NCBI GenBank assembly: GCA_963930655.1
Contig: OZ005620.1
Span: 3,673,001-3,737,000, forward strand
Source of the DNA: Myrica gale
Taxonomy: Eukaryota; Streptophyta; Magnoliopsida; Fagales; Myricaceae
Reading direction: 5' to 3'
Length of the DNA stretch: 64,000 nt
The position numbers were made by a program, and so were the translations under genes. This document shows positions 45,441 through 56,617 of the stretch, one piece after another; the stretch's first letter is position 1; every line of letters starts with the position of its first letter. Under the pieces are notes generated by a model that was not told the DNA's origin, did not search any database, and was given only the letters and a program-made list of their open reading frames with translations.

Positions 45441-48400
45441 CTCACATTGTTCCCATTGTTGCTTCTGTTGGATGTGGCAATCGATTGCAGATCTCCACAG
45501 AAGGTTGACACTGAAGAGAAATTTGTGATGCCTGATGCTTTAAGAGTGCCTCAAAAAGTGACTGATCATGTGGCAGAAGGTGTGCTCCAATGTTTGGAAG
45601 AACTTCTGAAGAAGTGTAAGTTTAGATCTGTGAATCAGGTGCTCTGATTTTGAATGCCATTCATTTTAAACTTGTTCCATATCATATGGAGGATGGATAT
45701 CTCTGGTCTACTTTTTAATCAAGACAATTAATTCCAGTTGTTGCAAATAATCTTTTCAAAAAGGAATGTTCTTTGGAATAAGGGTAGTGCAGATAGAGAA
45801 ATATAAGACGAAATTGAGTTTTGCAGACTATTTTCTCCTGTGTATGAGCATTTGTTTCTCTCTCACACACACATTCACGCACACACATATTTGAACTTCT
45901 GCAGGATATTTTATGCTTCTCCATGGTTGCCTAAACTTGAGCCTTGCTATTATGCTTCTTTTTAGACTGCTGTCAATTTCTTTTTACTTTCCAAAATATT
46001 TCCTTCTTCTCTCTTTGAAAGTAGTTTTGTGGCCACTGTGAGCAAGAATACATTATAACTTTGCTCTTTTATACGTGTGCTACATGTTTTTTTTGCATGG
46101 CGTTACTCGTAATTAGAGGAAGTTGACGAAATGAATCTGGATATTGTGATGCCCCAGAAGAATTTAATTCCTGCACTTGATGAAAACCCCATTTGGAAGT
46201 TGTAATACCTTCTATGCATGATATAGAATGTCAGTACTAGGTTGTTCGTTTTTCAAATTTACAATTATGAGGTATTACTTCTTGATAGACCAAAGCTTCA
46301 TTTATTATTTCTCTTTCTGGAGGGTGGAAAGTATGACGAATGGAGAGGGGAGTGGCAGGGAGAAGAAAAAGGGTGGTAAGTGAGAGTAGTCCACCTCTCC
46401 CTCTTCAGGATCTTTTGTTGGAGGATAGGAGAAGGTGAAGATATTTATGTTTTCAAGTGTACTTGGACTTAGATGGTTTGAAGACGATAAAATGATTTTC
46501 ACAGACTTGTCTTAAGAAACCTTCTTTCCCTTCTCTAAACAATTAAAGATTGAATGGGCTGGTTTTGGCGGGCTGGAAGGATTCCTTGTCCCCTCTCCTC
46601 CACCTCTCATCTTTTCAAACCAAGGGTATATACTCTTTCTCCTTCTTTACCTCTCCATCCTCCTAAAAATCTCCTCCAAACAAACCGAGTGTAAATGGCT
46701 GATCTTAAGATATCTCTCTGTGTTGAAAAGCATACAATAGCGTCAGAAGGCACAAAGTGTTGCTTGCAACATTATTACTTACTGGTTGAGCAATAGTTTA
46801 GGGGAAACTAAATAGAAGGATATGCTGCCATTTTTTTAGCAAATTCTTCTCCCTAAATGTTCAGTTTTTCTGTTCCTTTTTTGTGTGAAGTTTGATAATG
46901 TGCTTTTGCAGATGGTTGTAGTGCTAAAAAATTGACTGATGGTGCTTTGCTTTCTCCCTCTGAGGCTTCAGAAGAGTTCCGTGAAGGAGTAATCAAGTGT
47001 TTTAGGGCTCTGTTTTGAGTTTACTGCCATTCTCTGATAAGTCTTGCTCATGTAAACAAAGTATTGGTTTGCCTACACTTATAGAAAGTGGATCTATGGA
47101 AACTCTGAATTATTATTCAGAATCAGGAGAATGCTCGCTTTCGTTTCTTCAGTCTGAAGCTGCTTCACCTGCTGTTGGACACTGGCTATCTCTTCTTCTC
47201 AAAGTACACAACTCTTTATAGTTTATATTCCTAATACTGCATTCATTTTGAAGTGTACTTCATTTTTTTCTTAGGTTTTCTAATTCCACCATGGTTTTAT
47301 GCAAAGGCTGCAGATACTGAGGCTGCACGAGGACATCGGGGGAGTGCGAACCTTCGCATTGAAGCCTTTACAACCTTACGCGTGCTTGTTGCAAAGGTTA
47401 TTTTGTCAGTTTCAGCTCCTAATTCTTATGTGTTATATTTGTGCCTTTGCTTCTTCCTCAATCAAATTGATCATGGCCTTGATTAGTTTTAACTGTTCAT
47501 GTTAAAAGGAGAGTACAAAATGTTTTGAAGCGCAATTCTTAGGTTGCAATTTATAGGAACCTTTAATGGCTTGCTTGTGCGCTAAAACGTAGATGGATGA
47601 ACAAAGATCTTGAATGAACTTTTATGAACTTTAAATTGTTTGCAATTTTTTCCTTTTGTTAGATAGATTCTCTAGATTCAATTGGTGTGCTTCTTGATAA
47701 TCCAATTGTACACTGCTTTAGATTGTCAGAGCCAGATTGATTGTTCTATCCATGTAAAGCTTTGCCTCCATTTTCTCATGGTCAAGTTTGATTCCTTGTT
47801 TTTTATGTTATTTCATTATGTTTGCCATGTCAGTCTTTTGTAAGCATGGCTACTTTCAGGAGGATAGTTGAAGAGGGCTTCTTTAAGTTCTTGTGAAGCA
47901 CCGTTGCCAATAAAGATAGTCTCGTTTCTGGAAGACTAAATTGTTGGTCAAATTGGATCAAACATACATCTTTTGAGTATACATATTTTGAGCTTATTGG
48001 TTAATGATTCCACTTACCATTATTGTTTTCATAATATGATATTTTGTTTCTGTTTCTGCTAACTGGCCATATAATTTACTAAGAGGAAGAACATGCTCTG
48101 GTTGAAAAGATTGATTTTTCATATGCACATCAGCTTGTCTACTTTGAGCTAAGAGATTCATGTGTCCAATTTTCCTGTGAAAATGTGAGATTTATGAAAA
48201 TCTGGGTTAGTTTTATCTAAATTTTCTTTGCAGGTGGGTTCTGCAGATGCGTTAGCCTTCTTTTTACCTGGTGTTGTTAGTCAATTTGCCAAAGTTCTGA
48301 ATGCCTCAAAAACAATGATGAGTGGGGCTGCTGGAAGTGTTGAAGCTATTAACCAAGCAATTCGAGGTTTAGCTGAATATCTTACAATAGTCCTTGAGGA

Positions 48401-49147
48401 TGATGTGAATTTTTCTAGCCTTGATATGCCAGTGGATTCCATTACCAACTTTAATTCAAGTAAGTACAAATCTACACAATCTATTCTGGAGGAGCTTCGC
48501 AGTTTGCCGAATAAAGCTCAATGGAAAAGTGAAATGGTAGCAGAAGATTCAAGTGACAAAGCTATAACAATAGTAACTCCAGAATCAGGATTCAAAGACT
48601 TGAGAAGCACTGATTCTGGCAAGGGGATCAGATCTTTGCGGGTGAATAGTACAAAAGAGTGGATTGAGAAAACTGCAGTACATGTTAATAAACTTTTAAT
48701 GGTAGTCATTCCTCAAGGCTATACTCATTATTTTTGGAAGCTTTTATACAGTAACTGCTTTTGATTTCTTTACTTGATTGACCGAATGTTATATATGTCT
48801 ATTAGATTTGTGTTCATCCAGCAAACAAGGTGAGAGAAGGACTCCTAGCTGCCATTTGACAGCTTTTATCAAAGTGCAGTCACACGCTGAAGGTGAGCAG
48901 ACAAATGCTTCTGGTAAGCTGAGAATTAGAATAAGTATTTCTCTATGGTTTGGGTTTCATTACATGTTGATGCAGCCTCCTTTCTCTTATGTGAGTTACT
49001 GAATTTGGTTGTAAAAGGGCTTTATCTGTATGTAAAGAAGGTTTGACTGAGAAAAAGGCAAAAGATTTGTTGATAACATTTTCAGGGTTACAATTTTTAC
49101 CGATTAAAAAAATCGTTGGAACTCACAAGATAATTCAATCTCGAATA

Positions 49148-50280
49148 GTGTAGTTGCGGAGAAGTATGGTATTTGGGGGGGGGGGTGGATCTCCTTGTCC
49201 TCGAGTGGTTCTTATGGGGAGAGTCTTTGGAAACATATTAGCAAAGGTTGAGATTCTTTTTTTGAGCATATTAGGTTTGTGTTGGGCAATGGTCAGAGAA
49301 TTCGTTTTTGGCATGACAAATGGTGTGTCCTTCCCTTGGCGTCGGATTTGGACTTCTAAAGTTCCTACAAGAGTTTCCTTCTTTGTTTGGGAGGCTACTC
49401 ATGGTAGGACCTTGACTACTGATAACTTGAGGCGTAGAGGTCTTTATGTGCTTGATTGGTGCTACTTATGTAAAGGGGATGGTGAGTCGATTAACCATGT
49501 TCTACTACATTGTCCGGTGGCGAGAGGTCTGTGACAGCATGTTTTCTCTATGGTTAATCTTCATTTGATTATGCCGGAGCGGGTGGGTGACGTTTTGATT
49601 TGTTGGGGAAGACAGTTTAAGGATCCTCTAGCTAAGGCTATTTGGTTGATGATTCCTCCTTGCATTTGGTGGAGCCTTTGGAGGGAGAGGAATAGGCGTT
49701 GCTTTGAAGATTCTGCTTTGTCTATTGCGCGTTTGCAGGGTGGTTTGATGCTTAATCTGTTTTTTTGGGCTAATGCATGTTTAGGGGGCCCTTTTCTTGA
49801 TTTCCCGGATTTCTTAAGTTTCTTTGTTTGTATGTTGTAATTTCTGACAGTACAATCTTTGTACTGCTCTTTCTCTTTAATAAATCTTCTTACTTGTCAA
49901 AAAAAAAATGGTGTGGTGGGAGAATTTTGGGCCGTTCTTTCCCTTTAGTCTTCTCCCTTGCTTGTTGTAAGGATGTCATGGTGGCAGAGTGTTTGGAACC
50001 TGGTTCTAGTTTCCTAGTGTGGAATGTGCAGTTTTCTAGATCTGCAAATGATTGGGAAGTAGAGGAGTTTTCTGCCTTTTTCTCTACTCTCTATGAGCAG
50101 GTGTTGCGTAGTGGTAGAGATGATAAGATGATTTGGTTAGGCTCAAAAGGGGGGGGGGGGTAGACTATTTTGATTTCCTTAGTTTTTTCGTTTGTATGCT
50201 TTGAGTGATTTCAATACAATCTTTGTACTGACTTCACTCTTGTTCTTTTTAATAAAACTGAGCTTACTTATCAAAATATA
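49148..50280 (+). mobile_element. 5'-truncated L1-type LINE in a TTI1 intron, interrupted by a nested LINE
   Basis: The outer copy starts near 49148 within the C-terminal part of LINE ORF2 (VVAEKYG, then [22 protein letters not shown]). It is interrupted at about 49329 and resumes at about 49909 with CGGRILGRSFPLVFSL. It lacks a segment after a G run at about 50150-50160 and ends in an A-rich stretch near 50270. It lies between TTI1 exons at 48892 and 51086. Confidence 0.82.
49330..49908 (+). mobile_element. Nested 5'-truncated LINE with clear target duplication
   Basis: Begins [22 protein letters not shown] and runs through [19 protein letters not shown] and WWSLWRERNRRCFED to DFLSFFVCML and a poly-A tail near 49899-49908. 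AAATGGTGTG occurs immediately before the insert (about 49319-49328) and again at the end of its poly-A tail. Removing one copy and the insert restores an uninterrupted outer LINE reading WHDKWCGGRI. One stop splits its frame. Confidence 0.88.
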
Positions 50281-51085
50281 TATCTGTTTTGCTGATCTAT
50301 GATTATTACAACTGGGGGTAAATTTTTTTTGGGGTGAATATAACAGGGGGTAATATTATCATATAATCTCACTCAGTTATAGGCTTTGACCTGGCTTGTG
50401 TTCCGGAAATAAAAGTAAACCAAGCTTGAATATCCAATACGTTACTCTACTTGGCTCAATTATAGCCCTACCGCACAAAACAAATTCATTGAAGTTTCAA
50501 TGTTTTTTGCTGTAATCTATGGACTAAATGACATATCCTCTTCCCAACAGATGAGGGGATGGACTGGAGGGTAAAGTCACTTTTTCAGTCTCATACGGGT
50601 GCATGTTAGTTGCATGTATTCTTAAAAAGAAAAAACCACAGATTTCATGTTATCGAAACGTGCATGACATGTCAAGAAAACTGTCCTTTGGGGCTCCAAC
50701 TGTTTTCATCATGTTCTTCTCTCTCTTTTAAACACTGGTTAAATTCATGTGTAACAATAAACTGCTTTCAGCATGTTCTTTTCTCTTCTTTCTTCTGTTA
50801 AACACACTGGTTAAATACATGTGTAAAAGCTTGCTGGTTGCAACTTCCATATTCATTTGCAAGGTCCAGATACTTCATGCATATTCCGAATGGTCATATA
50901 TCTTAGGCTATTTCACAATGGTCTAAGCTGTTTTCAGATTGATTATCTTAAGAAGTTCAGTTGCTTTAGTGTTTCGTCTTCTTGCTCATTAAGCATTTTG
51001 ATTTTGTCAATATGAAGGCTGTTGTGTGGAAACATTTTTAACGCCAAATGGAGGTTAATATCTCTTGTTGCTGCTACTTATGCAG
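50281..51085. other. TTI1 relic, intron sequence beyond the LINE
   Basis: No other gene seen. The short TTI1 coding segment expected just before ECLCVLVVD was not found as a clear exon. Confidence 0.5.
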
Positions 51086-52868
51086 GAGTGCCTGTGTGTT
51101 TTGGTTGTTGATGCTTCTGGGGAGGTGTCTGCATCTGCACAAGAGTTCCTTGATTATTTATTCTCCTTGAGTGGGAAAATTCATTTTGAAAATGACACTG
51201 CTGAAATTTTTAGTAGGTTTGTGCTATGTTTGATACTGGACAGAGTTTTGGGCTGTTTTTGGACTTGCCTTTTGAAAGGAATCTTATTAGCCCTATATAT
51301 TTTGATTGCAAAACCAGGCTAATTGAAAAGCTCCCCAAAGTGGTGCTTGGGAGGGAAGAATCACTTGCACTATCACATGCTCAGCAATTAATCTTACCTT
51401 GATCAACTTCTTGATGTTAGCGTTGGATGTCACATATTTCAAGATATACTTGGAGCTCATAGAACATGAACTGGGAAGATCGTAGTGATATAAAAACCTT
51501 CTCTTTCACTTGGTTTGTTATAAGGAACTAAACAATATTTGAATGAAAGTAGAATAGTAGGAGCTCGAGAGTGTTCCATTGGAACCCGAAAATGATTCCA
51601 AGCCATAGTAATGGAGATGTCTTTCATATGCCTCAATTGATTCTTGGGTAATGGTCTGATGGATTTATATCTTAAAATGCTAAGTCTAGCACATTGGAAT
51701 CAATTAAGTTCCATGGTATTTTGGACAATGTATGGAGGATCTTGTCCCAGTCCGTTTTCTGCTCAACACTTTTCCTTTTTTTGAAGGATGGTCTTACGGC
51801 ACTGGCAAAAGTGGAAGAGGCCTATAAGCATGAGAAGCAAACTAAAGAAGCAATTGAAGAGATGATACAGCGGTGCTTGTTATATCAGATTCAGGACACT
51901 TTAGATGCTGCCGATGAAGGGACTGATGAGAACAGGTTGCTTCCGGCAATGAACAAAATATGGTCTTTCTTGGTTGTTTGTATTCGGAATAGAAACTCTG
52001 TGGTGAGCGGTCATTCAATTATCCTTGCTCATCCACCTTTTAAGTAATACCGCAATGGCACTTTACTGAATAGGATTGCTGCAATGACTTGGATATAGCT
52101 TTTTACTATTTTGCATGTTATCTATGTCCATGGAGTCTTCTGCACTAATTATGAGAGTAGTTGCGTTTTATGATGTCATTATTCGAAGATTATGAATCTA
52201 TTATGCTGCAGGCTGTGAGGAGATGCTTGGGTGTGGTGAGCAATGTAGTACAAATATGTGGTGGAGATTTCTTTTCACGCCGTCTCCATACTGATGGGCC
52301 TCACATCTGGAGAATTCTATCCACATCCCCATTTCAGAGGAAGCCCCATCTAAAAGAAGAAAGAACTCCGTTACAACTCCCCTATAGAATCGCTTCCATT
52401 TCATCAGAGGACTTGGTTGCTGAAGGCACCAATTTGAAAGTCCAAGTTGCAGTGCTCAACATGATTGCGGAACTGTCGAAAAACAAAAGAAGTGCTTCGG
52501 CGTTGGAAGTAGTTTTCAAAAAGGTCAGCGGGATGGTGGTGGGGATAGCTTGCAGTGGCATTGTTGGGCTTCATGATGCATCTGTGAATTCCCTTCTTGG
52601 ACTTGCATCTATTGACCCTGATCTTGTATGGGTTCTTTTAGCCGATATCTACTACTCTATGAAAAAGAAAGATATACCTTCACCTCCCATCCCAGTTTTA
52701 CCAGAAAATTTCTCAAATTCTACCCCCACCCTCGTCTCCTAAAGAATTCCTTTATGTGCAGTATGGAGGGCAGACATATGGTTTTGACATTGATTTTTTT
52801 TTTTTCCTGTGGAAACTGTTTTCAGGAAACTGCATTCCCAAGTTTTTACTGACCAAATGTACAGGTAG

Positions 52869-54155
52869 AGATTCATACTGCATATCGTTATAGCTAAATA
52901 AAGACAATCGGTTGTGGTCCATAGTGGGTTGAAATTCCTTTTCTTTTATATTACTTTCTCTGTTTTATCTTTAGTGAGTTAGAAATATACATCAATGGAT
53001 TATAATCTTCAACTCTGTCCTTGCAAGCATAGAGGTATCGTTTTGAAACGAGGGGTCTATTCCTTTTTTTTGGTTGGATTTGGACTCTTGGCCTGGACCA
53101 TCTCAACCTAGTTTCTCAACTTGATGTGAAAATTGCGAAATGTTTAGTGTGGAAGTAAGCGCTAAAGGACGAAAGTAACTATTAAAATTGGGTTATTTCT
53201 TTTATGCTATCTGGGATGGGAGCAAATATTACTGTAGAATGCCTCAATGCTGTTCTTCAAATCTTCACTCAAATTTCTCTCCCAAATCGTTTTGTTTGAA
53301 GCTTTAGTTGGATATGTTAAACTTGCATTCTACAAGTCACTCTCTTGGATTCTTTTTAATTCAAAATAAATAACATTAAAACTAAATACCAGTCAATACA
53401 ACTAAGGAGGGTCGAAACCCAGTCACTCTCTTGGATTCAATTTCGAAAGAAGCTTTGCCGGCCCTATTAGGGGTCATTTCTAGGTTGTGGTTTGGTTCCG
53501 GTAGTTACCGTTTATCGTTTTTGGCCGCTCACTCTCTTTGTCCGATACAGAGCATTTGTGGTTTCTTGATCCATTGGAGTCTCGCTAGTCGTATTTTGCA
53601 ATCTAAGTTTGTTTGGATCTATAGTTTCTTGATCTTTGTTGTATTTTGTAGTATGGATTCAAATGCAATGAATGCTTTACGGTCATTTAGCACCAAAAAA
53701 AAATGTCTTACCATTAATGGTTTGTGATCTTAGAACTAAGATCATTCTACCAAAATCTTAGAAATTTATCTTGATAAATTCCAAACATTACCGGAAGAGG
53801 GTGCATGCATAATTGTATATTGGAATTTTTTTTCTTTATTTCATCCTACTACATGAGCAAATCAAATACAAGCAAAAGTACATATACTAATATTTCTTCT
53901 TATCAGAGCGCATGCAGTCGGTCTTTGTAAAGCTCTTAACTTTACCCACACCTGCCAAAGGATATGATACCAGTTAGAAGTTAGTGTAAAAATAAAAATT
54001 TAAACCTTCTCTTCTTGCATACTCTTGAGGTGGATGACAACAATAAAGCATATACGAACTGGAAAAACAAATGGATATTCTAGATTTAATCTGTAAATAC
54101 TCATTACCTGCATGTGCAGGAGTAATGCAAGTAATTGAAATATTATAAATATATA
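52869..54155. other. Intergenic DNA, no gene seen
   Basis: Between the TTI1 relic and the small peptide gene. A 98-codon frame at 53431-53727 has no recognisable family. Confidence 0.5.
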
Positions 54156-54434
54156 TCAAGGATAGGTAGCTTCAGAGCATTCCAGCATACAGATTGTACA
54201 GCAAGCCATCTGTTTTTGGAGACTGCCTCTCTTTAGGCATTCATCATTTCTCACGCAATCCTTGTAACAATGAGGATGATGATGATGATCATCATTAATA
54301 TATTGGACAGAAGGTGGAAGAGAAGGGGGATAGGCCTTAGTAGGTGGTGAGCCATGGAGCTTGGAAGGAGCACGACCGTACCCATTGGAAACAATTATGA
54401 AAAGCACAATCATCGTTCCTACGAGTCTCCTCAT
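54156..54434 (-). CDS. Small secreted cysteine-rich peptide
   Basis: A single-exon frame of 92 aa. Residues 1-20 form a signal peptide (MRR, then the hydrophobic stretch VGTMIVLFIIV, and a likely cleavage near NGYG). Residues 21-55 are a proline-rich linker (SPPTKAYPPSLPPS) with a histidine cluster DDHHHHPH. The C-terminal domain has seven cysteines at 56, 60, 66, 78, 79, 82 and 86, in the pattern CX3CX5CX11CCX2CX3C. This resembles plant thionin-like or other defence and signalling peptides, but I cannot assign a named family. The odd cysteine number may mean one is unpaired or the domain has changed. A TATAAA element lies about 90 bp upstream. I infer export to the apoplast; function unknown. 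Confidence 0.65.
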   Translation of the reverse strand: MRRLVGTMIVLFIIVSNGYGRAPSKLHGSPPTKAYPPSLPPSVQYINDDHHHHPHCYKDCVRNDECLKRGSLQKQMACCTICMLECSEATYP

Positions 54435-54520
54435 GATCAGGCAGCTTCAATCCATTGCTCTTCTTCCTCTTTCTTTGTTTTTGTGGGTTCCTCTTTCTCT
54501 TTGTTTAAGTTAAACCACCA

Positions 54521-54528
54521 TTTATAAG
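54521..54528 (-). promoter_or_regulatory. Probable TATA box of the cysteine-rich peptide gene
   Basis: CTTATAAA on the minus strand, about 90 bp before the ATG at 54434. The position is typical for a plant gene with a 5' UTR of about 60 bp. Confidence 0.5.
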
Positions 54529-54534
54529 ATACAG

Positions 54535-56267
54535 ATCTCGATTCGAACAATTAGTGAAGAAATATATATTTATTCAAACCATTAAGATACAAGAAAAAGT
54601 TAATATTTTGACCCAAGTCATGAGGATTGGGATGCCATCTTTCTACTCATTGGAACTCTAACCCTTTAGCTGAATGAGGTTGGCAGATTTATTTATTACA
54701 ATCTATCGAATCGAGCAATACATTGACATGAGAGAGTTGGATAGCACATTGGATATACAAAAAGATTAATTGATACGAGAAGGTATCAATATATGTTTAT
54801 ATGAAACATATTTTCAAGTATATGAAGAGATTTATTGTAACGGTAAATTATTAACATAATATTTTGTTAAGCCAGCGTTTAGAGGTGGTAAAAGGCATGA
54901 TTAGTGATCCAAGAGGCAAAATGCCTTCAAAAGTTTTCCATAATCTCTCCTAAGAGTTTGAGCTAATATTATATAGAATAAAGAATAATAATTGGTTGGA
55001 GCCACTCTCCTGTCGTCCTGATTAATAAAAGCTTTTGGTAAGGAAAACAACAAAAAGAAACTTGATCTTAAAATATAACCCGTTGATACCCCCCATACTT
55101 TGCAAAAATTATGTCTATTTTCATGATTCTTTTTGACGAATTCTTTGTTTTATTCATTTTCGCCCTCCAAAATATACTTTTTCAGACAATTGGCCCCCCA
55201 AAAGGTGAATTTCTAGCTTCCTCCCTGCGATGACATGCCATAAGTTGGTGAGATATTAAGATATAATAATATTTATGGCAACTTCTTAATCTTATTACTT
55301 AATTTCAATGTCTGTAATTATATTTTACTTATCTATTTGACCATTTTCTATTTTAAATAGGTCATCTTATGTACAAGTTCAATAAAGGTTGAGAAGCAAA
55401 GATGTTGCCGTTAGATATGTCATGTGTTGGTGAATTTGCTTCTCAACAAGTTCATTGAGTAATTTGTTTATATTTTGGTGAGGGAGATCTTCACACGAGA
55501 TTAGAGTTGTGTATTTGTGGTGACGATTTCTATTTCTACCGCTACTGTTATCGGCGGTTGTCTAAAAAAGAATATAGCCCCTGACAAAAAATTGAAACCT
55601 GATGGTGACAATTTCAACCGTGGTCGTGGGCGATTACCGCTACCCTTATTGTAAATCTACAAACTTCAATAAAAAGTCCTAAAAATACAACTGATATCAT
55701 CAAATCACGAATTAAAATAAACTTCTCCCTCTCTTTGCTGCTATCTCTCACTTGTTTGATGAAATGCATGCAGAAGCGACCTAAATTTAGAGAGCTGTCA
55801 AGAAGAAAATAATCTGTGGGACGGAGAGACTGCTCTATATGAAATATGATAAGTTGAAAGTTACTTCCATTCTTTCTTTCACATTATTCCCGGAAGCCGC
55901 TGTCACTAATTCAATGCTAACATTTTGCTCAGCTAGCATATTAGCCAAGCTCCCCCTGCATTCTGTCAATCAATGCCTGTCACAGCCAGAGCTTCTGCAG
56001 ACAGGAATTCTCAAATGCATGTCTCCTGAGCGTGTTTACAGAAACATCAAGTCAGAGACTATTCTCACTGATTCAAAATATAGTAAATAGGGCCCCTCTA
56101 GTATTATTCCATGCTTATAAACATTGAAATAATTTGCCAACAGCAACAATGGCTATTACTGTGACCATAAAAACAAAAGCCAAACAAATCTATGAATATT
56201 GATAGATTTATTCAAATGATTTTTTTTTGTTAGAAAGAGGACGGTACCTCCAAACTTTATTGATAAG
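54535..56267. other. Intergenic DNA, no gene seen
   Basis: AT-rich, with no recognised family or RNA gene. Confidence 0.5.
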
Positions 56268-56522
56268 CCTCACTTGTGGCGGAGGAATACCCCTCACTTA
56301 TGGCGGAGGAATACCGTGGTTACATCACAAGTCTCTATATAACCTCACTTGTGGCGGAGGAATACCATGGTTACATCACAAGAGTCGCTAATTATCTATG
56401 TAACCTCACTTGTGGCGGAGGAATACCGTGGTTACATCACAAGAGTCACTTTATCTATATAACCTCACTTGTGGCGGAGGAATACCGTGAGTATATCACA
56501 AGAATCACCTTATCTATATAGC
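56268..56522. repeat. Minisatellite with a unit of about 60 bp
   Basis: Five head-to-tail copies, each starting CCTCACTTGTGGCGGAGGAA and containing ACATCACAAG and TATCTATATAA. The first copy is short, so the unit length varies. One frame stays open through the array, but its content is repetitive and shows no family. Confidence 0.9.
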
Positions 56523-56617
56523 CTTAAAAGTGCTAGGCGAAAGATCTCAACAGCCAAGACACATCTATATGAGGGTTGTTCCCGTCATATTCATAGAGTT
56601 CATGGTAAGGCCGTGAC

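Larger units (their letters stand above)
42786..52868 (+). pseudogene. TTI1: Decayed TTI1 (TELO2-interacting protein 1) gene
   Basis: TTI1 is a HEAT-repeat scaffold of the TTT (TEL2-TTI1-TTI2) co-chaperone, which stabilises PIKK kinases such as TOR and ATM. Recognisable exons: 42786-43006, 45441-45638, 46912-47203, 47307-47396, 48234-about 48716, 48806-48892, 51086-51216, 51318-about 51396, 51787-52002 and 52212-52868. Typical blocks are QLKPHCVELLELVQNP, LQCLEELLKKC, AADTEAARGHRG, AFFLPGVVSQF, ECLCVLVVD and VVQICGGDFFSRR. Lesions: one base missing at the exon 2 start; two single-base losses in exon 3 (A run near 46926, T run near 47013); no usable donor after exon 5; TGA at 48857-48859; an extra base near 52705; an expanded T run near 52794-52805. 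Roughly 500 residues expected between HAQQL and DGLTAL are absent. Introns are retained, so this is not a retrocopy. Confidence 0.88.

Noticed and set aside
56268-56522. A CRISPR-like array
   Set aside because: The repeats are head-to-tail without unique spacers, and the context is a plant nuclear genome. It is a minisatellite.
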